This document shows, piece by piece, positions 9,288 to 17,464 of a stretch of DNA of 64,000 bases; within the stretch, counting starts at the first letter, position 1, and each line of letters begins with the position of its first letter. The DNA lies in NCBI GenBank assembly GCA_038889235.1, contig JAWAHN010000001.1, forward strand, positions 716,499-780,498. Direction: 5' to 3'. Source of the stretch: Candidatus Jordarchaeales archaeon (lineage in GTDB: Archaea; Asgardarchaeota; Jordiarchaeia; Jordiarchaeales; Freyrarchaeaceae). A model generated the notes under the pieces. That model ran no database searches. It had not been told where the DNA came from and saw nothing but the letters and a program-made list of their open reading frames with translations. The position numbers and the translations under genes are program-made.

Positions 9288-10385
9288 TTGAAGGAAAAAA
9301 TTTTTCGTGAAACCGATAGGTGTCTTCACTGCGGCTCCTGCTTGTCAGTTTGCCCAATAGTTAACGCTGGGGGTGCTGGCAGCCCTAAGAAGATTGGGGT
9401 TTACGCAACTAAGGACGTAAGGAAAGCAGATTACTTGGCTAGTACACCTTTCAATTGTACTTTTTGTTTGGCGTGTGTTAACGTTTGCCCTGTCAACCTT
9501 CCTATACCGGAAGCGGCGAGATATCTTAGGGGGAAAGTCAAGCTTCCGGAAAACGTAGAGGAAATTGTAAATAATATTAAGTCTAGTGGGAACATATTCG
9601 GGATGGGTGATGACGAAAGATGGATCTGGAGCATGGAGCTGAGTTTTCCCCTCGAGAGGAGGTTAGATATTAAAGCAGAAGTAGGATATTTTGTAGGATG
9701 CAACTCAGCATTTTCCCCTTCTCTTCTAGGGATACCTGTAGCAAATCTCACTATCTTCGAGAGAGCCAAAGTCGACTATACGCTGGTTTCTGGCGAGAAG
9801 TGTTGTGGTATGCCGCTCATTATGGCTGGAGAAGAGGAGGAAATCGCAAAACTAGCAAAAATTAATGTTGAGGAATATAAGAAAAGGAAGATTAAAACAT
9901 TAGTTACAGGGTGCCCGGCTTGCTTACGTGTGTGGAAAGAAGTTTATCCTAAATTCGTGAAAGTGCCGTTTGACGTTCAGCATTCAACGCAACTTTTACT
10001 TAAACTGATAATGGAAGAAAAAATTAAGCCTTTGAAAATGAGTCGCAAGGTCATCTACCAGGATCCATGCGAGTTAGCTAGAGGATGCAACATAACGGAC
10101 GAGCCACGTCTTATCTTAAATAAACTCGGATTAAAACTATTAGAGTTCCAGGACAAGGGATTAGATGCAAAATGCTGTGGTGGTGGAGGACTTTTAAGAG
10201 CCACAAATCCTGACGTCTCTGTAAAGCTTGCTTTCTCAAAAATAGAGGAGGCAAAATTGCTGGGAGCAGAAATAATAGTGACTGCTTGTCCTGCCTGCAA
10301 ACAAAACTTGTTGAAAGCGGGAGAAAAAATTTCAGTTTTAGACATCAGCGAGCTACTCCTTACTGCACTCCCTTCTGAGCCTTGA
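9288..10385 (+). CDS. glpC: Glycerol-3-phosphate dehydrogenase subunit C (two [4Fe-4S], two CCG domains)
   Basis: 365 residues, TTG start right after the glpB stop with GGAGGTGG as ribosome-binding site inside glpB. The N-terminal ferredoxin part has CLHCGSCLSVCP (from about residue 9) and CTFCLACVNVCPVNLP. Two CCG (cysteine-rich) domains follow, with GEKCCGMP and KCCGGGG-type clusters and the paired motifs GCPACLRVW and ACPACKQN. This is the architecture of GlpC and of HdrD/LdhE-like electron carriers; in GlpABC it links the flavoproteins to a membrane or soluble acceptor. No transmembrane helix is visible, so the acceptor is unknown. Its 3' end overlaps the convergent peroxidase-like gene by 33 nt. 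Confidence 0.87.
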   Translation: MKEKIFRETDRCLHCGSCLSVCPIVNAGGAGSPKKIGVYATKDVRKADYLASTPFNCTFCLACVNVCPVNLPIPEAARYLRGKVKLPENVEEIVNNIKSSGNIFGMGDDERWIWSMELSFPLERRLDIKAEVGYFVGCNSAFSPSLLGIPVANLTIFERAKVDYTLVSGEKCCGMPLIMAGEEEEIAKLAKINVEEYKKRKIKTLVTGCPACLRVWKEVYPKFVKVPFDVQHSTQLLLKLIMEEKIKPLKMSRKVIYQDPCELARGCNITDEPRLILNKLGLKLLEFQDKGLDAKCCGGGGLLRATNPDVSVKLAFSKIEEAKLLGAEIIVTACPACKQNLLKAGEKISVLDISELLLTALPSEP

Positions 10386-10775
10386 AAGCACTCTCTCAAA
10401 AACTCTTAGGCCAACAGCCAGTTTAGCATTTTTAGCCATGAGACAAGCAATCATTATAACATCGAATATTTCGTCAATAGACGCACCTTCATGTAAGGCA
10501 GCTTCAATGTGGAAATCGATGCAATGCTCACAATCTAGAGCTACAGCAGCAGACAACGCGACGAGCTCAGCCAACTTAGGAGATAAGGCCTTTGGTTTTC
10601 TGAGAGTGAATAAAGATGAAAGAGATTCCATGACAAGCAGTTCGGGTCTGTTGCGTCCAATGGACTCCGCTATAAAGGGTACACGTCCATATTCTTCGCG
10701 CATTTTGCAAAGAATCTCACTGACTGTAGAGTCTAAATCTTTAAGCAAGCATTCGAGGAGGGATTTCAAACTCAA
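10353..10775 (-). CDS. Carboxymuconolactone decarboxylase/AhpD-like protein
   Basis: Small all-helical protein of the CMD/AhpD superfamily, many of which are thiol peroxidase partners. The core contains YGRVPFIAESIGRNRPELL, then LSPKLAELVALSAAVALDCEHCIDFHIEAAL, with the CxxC redox pair (CEHC) and nearby histidine of AhpD active sites, and MIACLMAKNAKLAVG. I place the start at TTG 10775 behind GGGGTGA; GTG at 10784 is an alternative. That gives about 140 residues, normal for the family. It overlaps the end of glpC tail to tail by 33 nt. Substrate is unknown. Confidence 0.75.
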   Translation of the reverse strand: MSLKSLLECLLKDLDSTVSEILCKMREEYGRVPFIAESIGRNRPELLVMESLSSLFTLRKPKALSPKLAELVALSAAVALDCEHCIDFHIEAALHEGASIDEIFDVIMIACLMAKNAKLAVGLRVFERVLSRLRRECSKE

Positions 10776-10962
10776 ACTTTTCACCCCGAACGAAAAGCTA
10801 ATGGAAACGAGAAACAAATAAAAAAATTGCGGTAGGCCTAACGAGATCTTATTCAGCTTCTTTTTAGGGTGAGCAGGTGAATTGATAGGAGACTTCAAGA
10901 GAAACTAGAAGGGAAAGTTATAAAAGAAAATAAAAAGTAATTTTTCCAACGGAGTTACTGGT

Positions 10963-11102
10963 GCGGGGGTTCCCTAGTCTGGTCAATTTAAGTTGGCCAA
11001 AGGGGCCGGGCTTAGGACCGTTTATTAAGGGTAAGAGACCCGGTGGTGTAGGCAGTTAAATGACACAAACCTGCGTGGGTTCAAATCCCACCCCCCGCAC
11101 CA
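10963..11102 (+). tRNA. tRNA-Leu (UAG) with three inferred introns, CCA encoded
   Basis: Acceptor GCGGGGG (10963-10969) pairs with CCCCCGC before A73 and encoded CCA. The anticodon stem CCGGG/CCCGG closes the loop CTTAGGA, anticodon UAG. A consensus type II leucine tRNA is restored only after removing 10985-10998 (D-loop, 14 nt, inside a GGTCAA/TTGGCC hairpin), 11017-11037 (canonical 37/38 site, 21 nt) and 11054-11069 (variable arm, 16 nt). Exact splice sites can slide by a base or two. An A/T-rich promoter-like stretch lies at about 10927-10937. Identity is secure; the intron assignment is by comparison with the tRNA consensus. Confidence 0.9.
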
Positions 11103-11153
11103 TTATTGCCTTTTTTAAAAAATGCTCGCCAGAAAGGATGGAGGACTTGGTGT

Positions 11154-11945
11154 TTGCCGAGAGATGTTTGGAAGTCGGAAGAGAGAGCTGATCGCGGATT
11201 AATTAAAGAAAAAGACTCCGATCTTTTTAAGACAGTTGAAGGCGTCCTTGACACAAGTACTGTAATGGTACTGTATGAGCTGGAAAATAGAGGATATTTT
11301 AAGAAGCTTTTAGGAGTGGTTTCTACCGGAAAAGAGGCTAATATTTATTGGGGAGTAGGTGATGAACGAGAGGTTGCAGTCAAAGTTTACCGTACAGCAA
11401 CACTTGACTTCAAGAAAATATGGGTTTACATAGTGGGTGATCCTAGGTTTTTCAGGTTCAAAAAAAGTACACGTGGAATGATGTTTATTTGGGCTGAAAA
11501 AGAGTTTAAGAACCTTAAACTGGCATACGAAGCGGGAGTAAGAGTTCCTGAACCTATAGTTCAACACAAAAACGTCCTAGTGATGGAGTTCATAGGTGAA
11601 GACGGCATTCCAGCTCCAAAAATAAAAGATGCTAAACTCTCCCAACAGGAGCTAAAGGAAGCTTTTGAAAAAATAGTTGACTACGTTACTAAACTCTATA
11701 AAAAAGCAGAGCTTGTTCACGCAGATATAAGCGAGTACAACATTCTGTGGTGGGATGAACCCGTACTGATAGATTTATCCCAAGCAGTAATGCTTAATCA
11801 TCCACTGTCGCAGGAGTTCTTGATCAGAGACCTTAAAAACTTGTTATCATATTTTTCACGTGAAGGAGTCAAAGTGCCTTCTTTAGAGGAGTTATATTAC
11901 CAAGTAACAGGAGAGGAGTTGCCATGGAAGCAAGAGAACATGTAA
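11154..11945 (+). CDS. rio1: RIO1-type serine/threonine protein kinase
   Basis: Atypical kinase/ATPase of the RIO family; in eukaryotes and archaea RIO1 acts in late small-subunit ribosome maturation. About 263 residues from TTG 11154, chosen because GGAGGA lies 8 nt upstream; further upstream the frame runs into the tRNA. Motifs: nucleotide loop STGKEANIYWG, lysine strand VAVKVYR, hinge VLVMEFIGEDGIPAP (typical of RIO1), catalytic LVHADISEYNIL and metal-binding IDLSQAV. The 3' end overlaps the KH-domain gene by 22 nt, a pairing common in archaea where the KH protein is the Dim2/Krr1 homologue acting in the same pathway. Confidence 0.93.
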   Translation: MPRDVWKSEERADRGLIKEKDSDLFKTVEGVLDTSTVMVLYELENRGYFKKLLGVVSTGKEANIYWGVGDEREVAVKVYRTATLDFKKIWVYIVGDPRFFRFKKSTRGMMFIWAEKEFKNLKLAYEAGVRVPEPIVQHKNVLVMEFIGEDGIPAPKIKDAKLSQQELKEAFEKIVDYVTKLYKKAELVHADISEYNILWWDEPVLIDLSQAVMLNHPLSQEFLIRDLKNLLSYFSREGVKVPSLEELYYQVTGEELPWKQENM

Positions 11946-12481
11946 AAGTGCCAAAAGAACGTATAGCGGTGATAATAGGTAAAAACGGATGCGTTAAGAA
12001 AAGATTAGAGGATGAGACTAAGACTAAGATAACAATAGATAGCAATGAGGGGACAGTCATCATCGAGGCAACAGAAGAAACAGATGACCCTCTCGCAGTG
12101 TGGAGAGCAAGGGACATCGTAATTGCTATGGCGCGAGGGTTCAGCCCGGAAAGGGCTTTCCGTCTTTTGGACGAAGAACAAATGCTAGAAGTGATAGACT
12201 TAACGAGAATCGTTGGAGATTCAAGAAACACGCTTACAAGGATAAAAGGAAGGATAATTGGCGAAGAAGGAAAAAGCAGGAGAATCATAGAGGAAACGTG
12301 TGGAGCAGCAATATCGGTTTACGGACACACGGTAAGTATAATAGGGGATATTGATCAGCTTCAGTGTGCAAAAAAGGCCATAATGATGCTCATTGAAGGA
12401 GCACGTCACGCAACAGTTTACAAGGTAATACAGAAAATGGCTAGAGCAATGAAAATGAAACGAATGCTTTCATCAATTTAA
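11924..12481 (+). CDS. KH-domain RNA-binding protein, archaeal Dim2/Krr1 homologue
   Basis: 185 residues with two KH domains. The first has the KH loop IAVIIGKNGCVKKRLEDE (residues 14-31). The second has RIKGRIIGEEGKSRRIIEE with the GxxG loop GEEG, followed by ISVYGHTVSIIG. Archaeal Dim2-like proteins bind the 3' end of 16S rRNA during small-subunit assembly. The gene overlaps rio1 and is surely co-transcribed with it. The ATG start at 11924 lies inside rio1 after a GGAG-containing stretch. Confidence 0.88.
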   Translation: MEAREHVKVPKERIAVIIGKNGCVKKRLEDETKTKITIDSNEGTVIIEATEETDDPLAVWRARDIVIAMARGFSPERAFRLLDEEQMLEVIDLTRIVGDSRNTLTRIKGRIIGEEGKSRRIIEETCGAAISVYGHTVSIIGDIDQLQCAKKAIMMLIEGARHATVYKVIQKMARAMKMKRMLSSI

Positions 12482-12596
12482 ATCTGCTTTTTCTGACTTA
12501 TCAGCATAATTTCTTTCTTTCAAACCAACTTTTTTGAAGGTTAATTGAGAAAAAGTAATAACCGGAAAAAGAAAGCAAACGCTTTTTATTTAGAAT

Positions 12597-12723
12597 TGGT
12601 GCAGGGGGTGGGATTTGAACCCACGCAGGCTTACGCTCCTCATTCGGATCTACGCCACGCGGGCCTCAGCCGCGTTCCTTTGACTTAGCCCGTTATTGCT
12701 ACGTCTGGCTCGGACACCCCTGC
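12597..12723 (-). tRNA. tRNA-Leu (GAG) with two inferred introns, CCA encoded
   Basis: Read on the minus strand: acceptor GCAGGGG pairs with CCCCTGC, followed by A73 and CCA. Anticodon stem CGCGG/CCGCG closes loop CTGAGGC, anticodon GAG. Removing 12685-12704 (D-loop, 20 nt) restores the GAGCCAGGTCAAAGG D-loop, and removing 12631-12649 (variable arm, 19 nt) restores the leucine variable arm. The anticodon loop itself is uninterrupted. The variable-arm insert falls at nearly the same place as in the other tRNA-Leu of this window. Confidence 0.9.
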
Positions 12724-12785
12724 TCCGATTATTAAGTTAAAAAGAATTGTCTTTTTATAGTTTTCTTTGAGATGGAAGAAGCAGT

Positions 12786-13493
12786 TTATTGCTTTGATAG
12801 TATTATTCTGGCGTCTACGGCTTTTGCTCCTTTGGAATAAGCGAATATCGGGTTTAAGTCTAGCTGATCTATTTCAGGGTGATCTATGACAAGGCTCGAA
12901 ACTTTCAGGAGGATGTCTATTAAGGCTTCTATATCTGCAGGAGGCTGTCCTCTTATCCCTTCCAATATTGGGTACGCTTTAATCTCTTTTATCATTTCCT
13001 CTGCATCATACCTTGTTATCGGAGCAACCCTGAAAGAGACATCTTTGAGTACTTCCACGAATATTCCTCCAAGTCCGAACATGAGAGCTGGTCCGAATTG
13101 GGGGTCTTTGGCCATGCCTACTATGACTTCTCTGCCTTCCGGACAGAACTCCTGAACAAGCACGCCAACTATTCTCGCATCGCTTTTATGTCTTTTCACG
13201 TTTTCGATTATTTCGTTGTAAGCTTTCACAACTTCGTCTTGATTTTTCAGGTTGACTTTAACTCCTCCTACATCACTCTTGTGAATTATGTCTGGGGAAA
13301 CTATCTTGAGAACAACAGGGTACCCTATTTCTTCAGCACACTTGACAGCTTCGCTTGGATTTTTTGCAACTTTAAACTTGGTCGTCGGAATACCATACGC
13401 TCTGATTACTTCTTTCGCTTCTGGTTCTAGGAGGTAAGTTCTTCCTTCATCCAGAGCCTTTTGTATTATCTTAGAAACTACTTCGTTAGACAT
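12786..13493 (-). CDS. acdB: ADP-forming acetate/acyl-CoA synthetase, beta subunit (ATP-grasp)
   Basis: 235 residues, one ATP-grasp domain. The beta subunit of ADP-forming acyl-CoA synthetase takes phosphate from the alpha subunit to make ATP from acyl-CoA, the main substrate-level phosphorylation step in peptide- and sugar-fermenting archaea. Motifs: LEPEAKEVIRAYGIPTTKFK, YPVVLKIVSPDIIHKSDVGG (typical), VLVQEFCPEGREVIVGM, FGLGGIFVEVLKDVSFRVAP and DLNPIFAY. The ATG start follows GAGGATTGAAATAA. The alpha subunit is not in the window. The enzyme fits with the Por operon 4 kb away, which supplies acetyl-CoA. Confidence 0.9.
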   Translation of the reverse strand: MSNEVVSKIIQKALDEGRTYLLEPEAKEVIRAYGIPTTKFKVAKNPSEAVKCAEEIGYPVVLKIVSPDIIHKSDVGGVKVNLKNQDEVVKAYNEIIENVKRHKSDARIVGVLVQEFCPEGREVIVGMAKDPQFGPALMFGLGGIFVEVLKDVSFRVAPITRYDAEEMIKEIKAYPILEGIRGQPPADIEALIDILLKVSSLVIDHPEIDQLDLNPIFAYSKGAKAVDARIILSKQ

Positions 13494-13608
13494 TTATTTC
13501 AATCCTCTCCGGCAGTGTTATTATGAAATTTGGAATTTAAGGTTTCGAAAAGTTCAGAAGGAGAAGATCCCTATAAAAGTTTCTTTCAGCACAGCATTTA
13601 AAACCAAG

Positions 13609-14370
13609 TTATTTCGACAGCTCACCGCCTGTAAAAATTCGTTCTAATGCCGCTTGAAGATTATCAAACCCTTCGAGTTTTACGGAAGAGACAGGTATTG
13701 GTGCATCAAACATGTGAATTTTCACTAGCGCCTCACATATACCGAGGGACATTTCCCTCTTTATGCCCTGCGTCTCACGATCTATGGCTTCCGTCAATGT
13801 GCGAGGTTCTGTGGCCCAATCTATGATCCTCAAACGCTCGCGCTCAGTCAAAGTATCGCTTTTCGATAATATATTAAGTTGAGGGAGAAAGAAGCGGTAC
13901 TGAACAGAGGCACCCAAGAGCATGACACTTACAAAGCCGTGGGGTGTACGTGCTATGAATGGATCTATTAGGAAACATACCGCACTTTGGTCTCCGCTCA
14001 GTGAAGATGTAACTATTGGTCCGGACTCCCTGAATGCAAATAGTTCTAGTTGTCCGGGCGTGTCTATTAGAACATAGGTTGCTCCAAAGTCATCGATTTC
14101 GCGTTTGATTTCTCCTAAGAAGTTCACCATCATATCGATGCAAGCCACTAGTCCACCATTAGGACCTAGGTTAAAAGCGTCCATCACATCTTCCAGGACT
14201 AAGTATTCCCTTATGTCGACATCAGGTGTGTATGGAATATAACGCGCCCCGGGGTCTAGGTTTACTGTAGCTACATCTATGTTTTGGTCTCCGAGCCATT
14301 CCGAAAATGCACCTACAAGTGTCGATTTGCCACTCCCAGCAGTCCCGACAAAAAAAGTTGTATAGTACAT
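13609..14370 (-). CDS. GPN-loop GTPase
   Basis: 253 residues. The P-loop is FFVGTAGSGKSTLVGAF and the diagnostic Gly-Pro-Asn insertion is NLGPNGGLVACIDMM. Walker B/G3-like ATYVLIDTPGQLELF and G4-like NILSKSDTL follow. Eukaryotic GPN1-3 assist nuclear import and assembly of RNA polymerase II; the archaeal role is not settled. Single gene, ATG start with GTGAG upstream. It shares an intergenic stretch with a tiny zinc-finger-like gene on the opposite strand. Confidence 0.9.
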   Translation of the reverse strand: MYYTTFFVGTAGSGKSTLVGAFSEWLGDQNIDVATVNLDPGARYIPYTPDVDIREYLVLEDVMDAFNLGPNGGLVACIDMMVNFLGEIKREIDDFGATYVLIDTPGQLELFAFRESGPIVTSSLSGDQSAVCFLIDPFIARTPHGFVSVMLLGASVQYRFFLPQLNILSKSDTLTERERLRIIDWATEPRTLTEAIDRETQGIKREMSLGICEALVKIHMFDAPIPVSSVKLEGFDNLQAALERIFTGGELSK

Positions 14371-14429
14371 TTTCTCACTCTGTCTTTATCTCAAAATAAA
14401 TTAAAAAGAGAGAGGCGAAAAAGCTTTTG

Positions 14430-14588
14430 ATGGAGGAGGAAATCTTGGAGGAGCGCTGTGCAGTCATAAACTGCGGACAAAACTTGAAAGAAAATGAAGG
14501 AATAGAACTTGATGGAAAAAAATATTGCAAAAAGTGTGCCACATTAATTATGAAAGAAGTGATGACAAGATTAATTGAAAGAATTTGA
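14430..14588 (+). CDS. Tiny putative zinc-binding protein (about 47-52 residues)
   Basis: A short open frame on the plus strand between two minus-strand genes. From ATG 14430 it encodes about 52 residues, or 47 from TTG 14445, which has the strong ribosome-binding site GGAGGAGG about 5 nt upstream. The sequence has two cysteine pairs, CAVINC near the N-terminus and YCKKCA about 22 residues later, so it probably folds as a small treble-clef or zinc ribbon with a C-terminal helix (TLIMKEVMTRLIERI). A TATA-like AAATAAATTAAAA lies about 25-35 nt upstream of the ATG. No function can be assigned. Confidence 0.55.
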   Translation: MEEEILEERCAVINCGQNLKENEGIELDGKKYCKKCATLIMKEVMTRLIERI

Positions 14589-14593
14589 TTTTT

Positions 14594-15271
14594 TTACCAC
14601 GGCTCCTTTTTAAGACGTAAAACGTATGCGCCTGCGTTAGCTAAAAGGTGTATTACCGGTGTGACTATTACTACTACCAATAGGACTTCTACAGGTGGTA
14701 AGTAAAACCATGAAGAGAGCAAAATGGCACCAGCTATGAAGTCGAGTTGATCTAATCCCGGGGCTGGGGTACCGCGATCTAAGTTTAAACGTCGTTTAAT
14801 AAATGAGCCGACCAAGTCTCCTGTCAATGCTCCAAGCGAGAGCAGGAAACCCTTCAGTATGCTGGGCATAATAATTTCTTTTGATGTTGACGGATACCCT
14901 AAGAGAAAGAAAAACAGAGGAGTGAAAAAGAGCGCGTTAACTAGTATGAGGTGAGCATGTTGAGGGCTCAGCGCATTAGCTGCAAATAGGAAGAAAGTTA
15001 CCTGGGGGGAAGATAACAACATAGGAATGCCTACAGTACTTCCAGCTATCGATTGCGCCGCGCCAACGAAAGTTCCAGCGACTACACCACCCACGAAGCC
15101 TCTTAGCGTTTTTCCGTCTCCAAACAATCGCTTTCCATCTATGAAGTTTCTACCTAAATCTAATGGCATGTTAAAGCGCTTACCTCGCCCAAATATCACA
15201 GCTAATCCGTTGGCGGCATAAGCAGGGAGGATATACCAAAGAGCTAGGACAAGTAAAATTAGCAAATCCAC
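14594..15271 (-). CDS. carS: CDP-archaeol synthase (CDP-2,3-bis-O-geranylgeranyl-sn-glycerol synthase)
   Basis: Integral membrane enzyme that activates digeranylgeranylglyceryl phosphate with CTP for polar head-group attachment in archaeal lipid synthesis. About 225 residues with several hydrophobic helices. Motifs: LPAYAANGLAVIFGRGKRF, DGKRLFGDGKTLRGFVGG (the CarS/CdsA signature) and LDQLDFIAGAIL. I prefer the GTG start at 15271 because GGAGG lies 7 nt upstream, whereas the in-frame TTG at 15277 is almost on top of it. Its presence supports a standard archaeal ether-lipid pathway. Confidence 0.88.
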   Translation of the reverse strand: MDLLILLVLALWYILPAYAANGLAVIFGRGKRFNMPLDLGRNFIDGKRLFGDGKTLRGFVGGVVAGTFVGAAQSIAGSTVGIPMLLSSPQVTFFLFAANALSPQHAHLILVNALFFTPLFFFLLGYPSTSKEIIMPSILKGFLLSLGALTGDLVGSFIKRRLNLDRGTPAPGLDQLDFIAGAILLSSWFYLPPVEVLLVVVIVTPVIHLLANAGAYVLRLKKEPW

Positions 15272-15331
15272 GTTCAAGCCTCCAATGAGTAGAGGTAAAT
15301 TGTGTATAGATCCTTGTAATAAATTGCCTTT

Positions 15332-16015
15332 TTAAGTTAATCCTCTCTCTGAGAGGATCAGTTCCACACACGACCCCACTTTTCCCGCTTCGCCTTTAAT
15401 TAGCGTTACCTTCACTTTACCAGGTGTAATACGCTCCATTTTCAAGTCTACTGCAGACCAATAAGATACGACATTCTCTCCTACGGGTCGCATTTCCCCC
15501 GTTTCTGGGTCAAAAGTGACTTGATTTGTTAAAAGAACTGCTGAGAAAGTCTTCTGGGCGATAGCCAGTAACTCTGCAAGCTGCATGTTTAGTCTACGAT
15601 TTGCAATTATGTTTTTCTCCTTTTCTTCGAGCTCCAATCGATACATGCTTGCGATGCTATCAATGATTATAAGCGAGTAAAGGGGGGTAGACGCGCTTAG
15701 TTGTTCTATTATTCGTTCCTGTTCCATAAACGAGAACGGCTTTACAACCATAATTTTTCTTAAATCTCCCTTATAGAGTAACAATTGCTGTAGACGTTTT
15801 GGGTGGAGGGAGTGTTCTGCGTCTATGTAGAAAACTTTAGTTCCATAGGAAGAGGCATTAAGAGCGCATTGTATGCTAAAAGTAGTTTTTCCCCCACCTT
15901 TGGGCCCAAAAATGTGCGTTATGAATCCAACTGGGAGACCTCCAGAAAGCAAAGAGTCTACCTTGCCCACCCCTGAAGGAATTTTCTTCATAGCTCTGCT
16001 AGCCAATTTTTCCAC
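15332..16015 (-). CDS. radB: DNA repair and recombination protein RadB
   Basis: RecA/RadA-family ATPase core without the N-terminal helix-hairpin-helix domain of RadA. 227 residues, typical for RadB. It starts with IPSGVGKVDSLLSGGLPVG, then Walker A FGPKGGGKTTFSIQCAL, Walker B LYSLIIIDSIASMYR and the L2-like segment LLTNQVTFDPETGEMRPVG. RadB is a euryarchaeal-type recombinase mediator. The start is GTG 16015, or TTG at 16006, which has a GGGGTGG site better spaced. It is divergent from the Clp1-like gene. Confidence 0.88.
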   Translation of the reverse strand: MEKLASRAMKKIPSGVGKVDSLLSGGLPVGFITHIFGPKGGGKTTFSIQCALNASSYGTKVFYIDAEHSLHPKRLQQLLLYKGDLRKIMVVKPFSFMEQERIIEQLSASTPLYSLIIIDSIASMYRLELEEKEKNIIANRRLNMQLAELLAIAQKTFSAVLLTNQVTFDPETGEMRPVGENVVSYWSAVDLKMERITPGKVKVTLIKGEAGKVGSCVELILSERGLT

Positions 16016-16180
16016 CCCGGTTAGGGAACGAAAGTGGTGAGCTGATTGGCGGAAGACGAAAAGATTTCAGATAAAATTATATTGACAAGAACGAATATTG
16101 TTCCCCAAAAATAAAATTAACAAAGGTACTTTGAAAAAGGAGACGACGAACTACGGAATCTTCTAGTCTGAGGGAGATAC

Positions 16181-17455
16181 TTGGAGCGCGTGGAAATAGC
16201 AAACGAAGGCGAATGTCTCTTGATCAAAGGGCCTGCTAACATAGAGATCAAAGAAGGCAAGGTGATGATACTGGGTGGAACCTTCGGGGCAGGAGAATGC
16301 ATAGTGATTCCTAAGGGGAAGGCAATTTCACTAAGGGCATACACTCCTGTCGTATTGAAAGTAACGTCAGGTTGTGTTGAACGAGTAATAGAGGACGTAC
16401 CACCGTACTGGTGGAAAGCCGTTGAGGAACTAGACAGTGTCGAGAAACCAGTAATAACTTTGGTTATAGGCGGTGTCGACATGGGCAAGACAACTTTCAC
16501 GACGTTTCTAGCTAATGCTGCGTTTATAAAGGGGCTTAAGGTCGCCGTAGTAGATGCAGATGTAGGACAAAGTGATGTAGGGCCTCCATGCTTTGTAGCT
16601 ATGGGACTGCTCAGCCATCCGGTAACAGATATGGCAAAAGTGAAATTAGAAGATGCATACTTTATAGGTTCAACTACGCCGTCAACTTACCCTCATAGGA
16701 TAGTTGCAGGCGTGAAATTGATGGTTGAAAAAGCACTTAAACTTGGATGCGAAGCAGTCTTCATAGATACTCCGGGGTGGATTACAGGGCTAAAAGCAAG
16801 AGACTTAAACATAGCGTTATTTAACGTTCTGCGTCCAAACATGGTGATAGCACTACAAGAAAAGAATGAAGCTGAAGGAATACTCAAAGCGCTTTCTGGA
16901 TCGAAGACGCGCATTTTAAGGCTTCCAGCATTGGCAGCGTGTAAGAGAGATAGGGAAACAAGAAAGTTTCTTCGCGAAGCTGCCTACAGACGGCACTTGC
17001 GGGGAAGCGAAAATGTTACTCTGGATTTAAGCAAGGTTTCTGTAGCGTATACAGCACTTTTTAGCGGAGATAAGTTGGACGTTGAAGAAGAAAGAAAAAT
17101 CTCGGCGGTTTTGGGCTTCAACCCAGTTTACGCTGAATCTTCTCCTGATGTCTTAACTATAGTTCTGCCGAGCGAGAAAAACGTTAAAAGAGAGAGCATT
17201 GAAGCACTTAAAATACTGTTTAAAGGTAAAGAGATACACTTGGTCAATGAAAACGAGTTCGAGAACCTTTTAGTGGCATTATTGAACGAAGACGACAAAT
17301 ACCTTGGGATAGGTATCTTGAAGAAGCTTGATTACGCTGCGAAAAAGGTAACAGTCTTTACACCCGTTCCTCCTGAAAAGGTAACAAAGATACTTTTCGG
17401 GTCTGTGAAAGTTATAGAAAACGGTGTAGAAATAGGTCCCATACGACACAATTAA
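16181..17455 (+). CDS. Clp1/Grc3-type polynucleotide 5'-hydroxyl kinase
   Basis: 424 residues. An N-terminal beta domain (residues 1-85) precedes the P-loop kinase domain with Walker A LVIGGVDMGKTTFTTFLAN and VVDADVGQSDVGPP, the Clp1/Grc3 signature, then EAVFIDTPGWITGLKARDLN. The C-terminal domain is a beta fold. Archaeal homologues phosphorylate RNA 5'-OH ends; in eukaryotes Clp1 associates with tRNA splicing endonuclease. This is notable here because every tRNA in the window is interrupted, although a role in splicing is only inference. The start is TTG 16181 after GAGGGAG. Confidence 0.88.
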   Translation: MERVEIANEGECLLIKGPANIEIKEGKVMILGGTFGAGECIVIPKGKAISLRAYTPVVLKVTSGCVERVIEDVPPYWWKAVEELDSVEKPVITLVIGGVDMGKTTFTTFLANAAFIKGLKVAVVDADVGQSDVGPPCFVAMGLLSHPVTDMAKVKLEDAYFIGSTTPSTYPHRIVAGVKLMVEKALKLGCEAVFIDTPGWITGLKARDLNIALFNVLRPNMVIALQEKNEAEGILKALSGSKTRILRLPALAACKRDRETRKFLREAAYRRHLRGSENVTLDLSKVSVAYTALFSGDKLDVEEERKISAVLGFNPVYAESSPDVLTIVLPSEKNVKRESIEALKILFKGKEIHLVNENEFENLLVALLNEDDKYLGIGILKKLDYAAKKVTVFTPVPPEKVTKILFGSVKVIENGVEIGPIRHN

Positions 17456-17464
17456 CTGCAAACT

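Noticed and set aside
16016-16180. A 22-codon open frame (TTG near 16051) between radB and the Clp1-like gene
   Set aside because: Too short, no recognisable motif, and it sits in a divergent promoter region.
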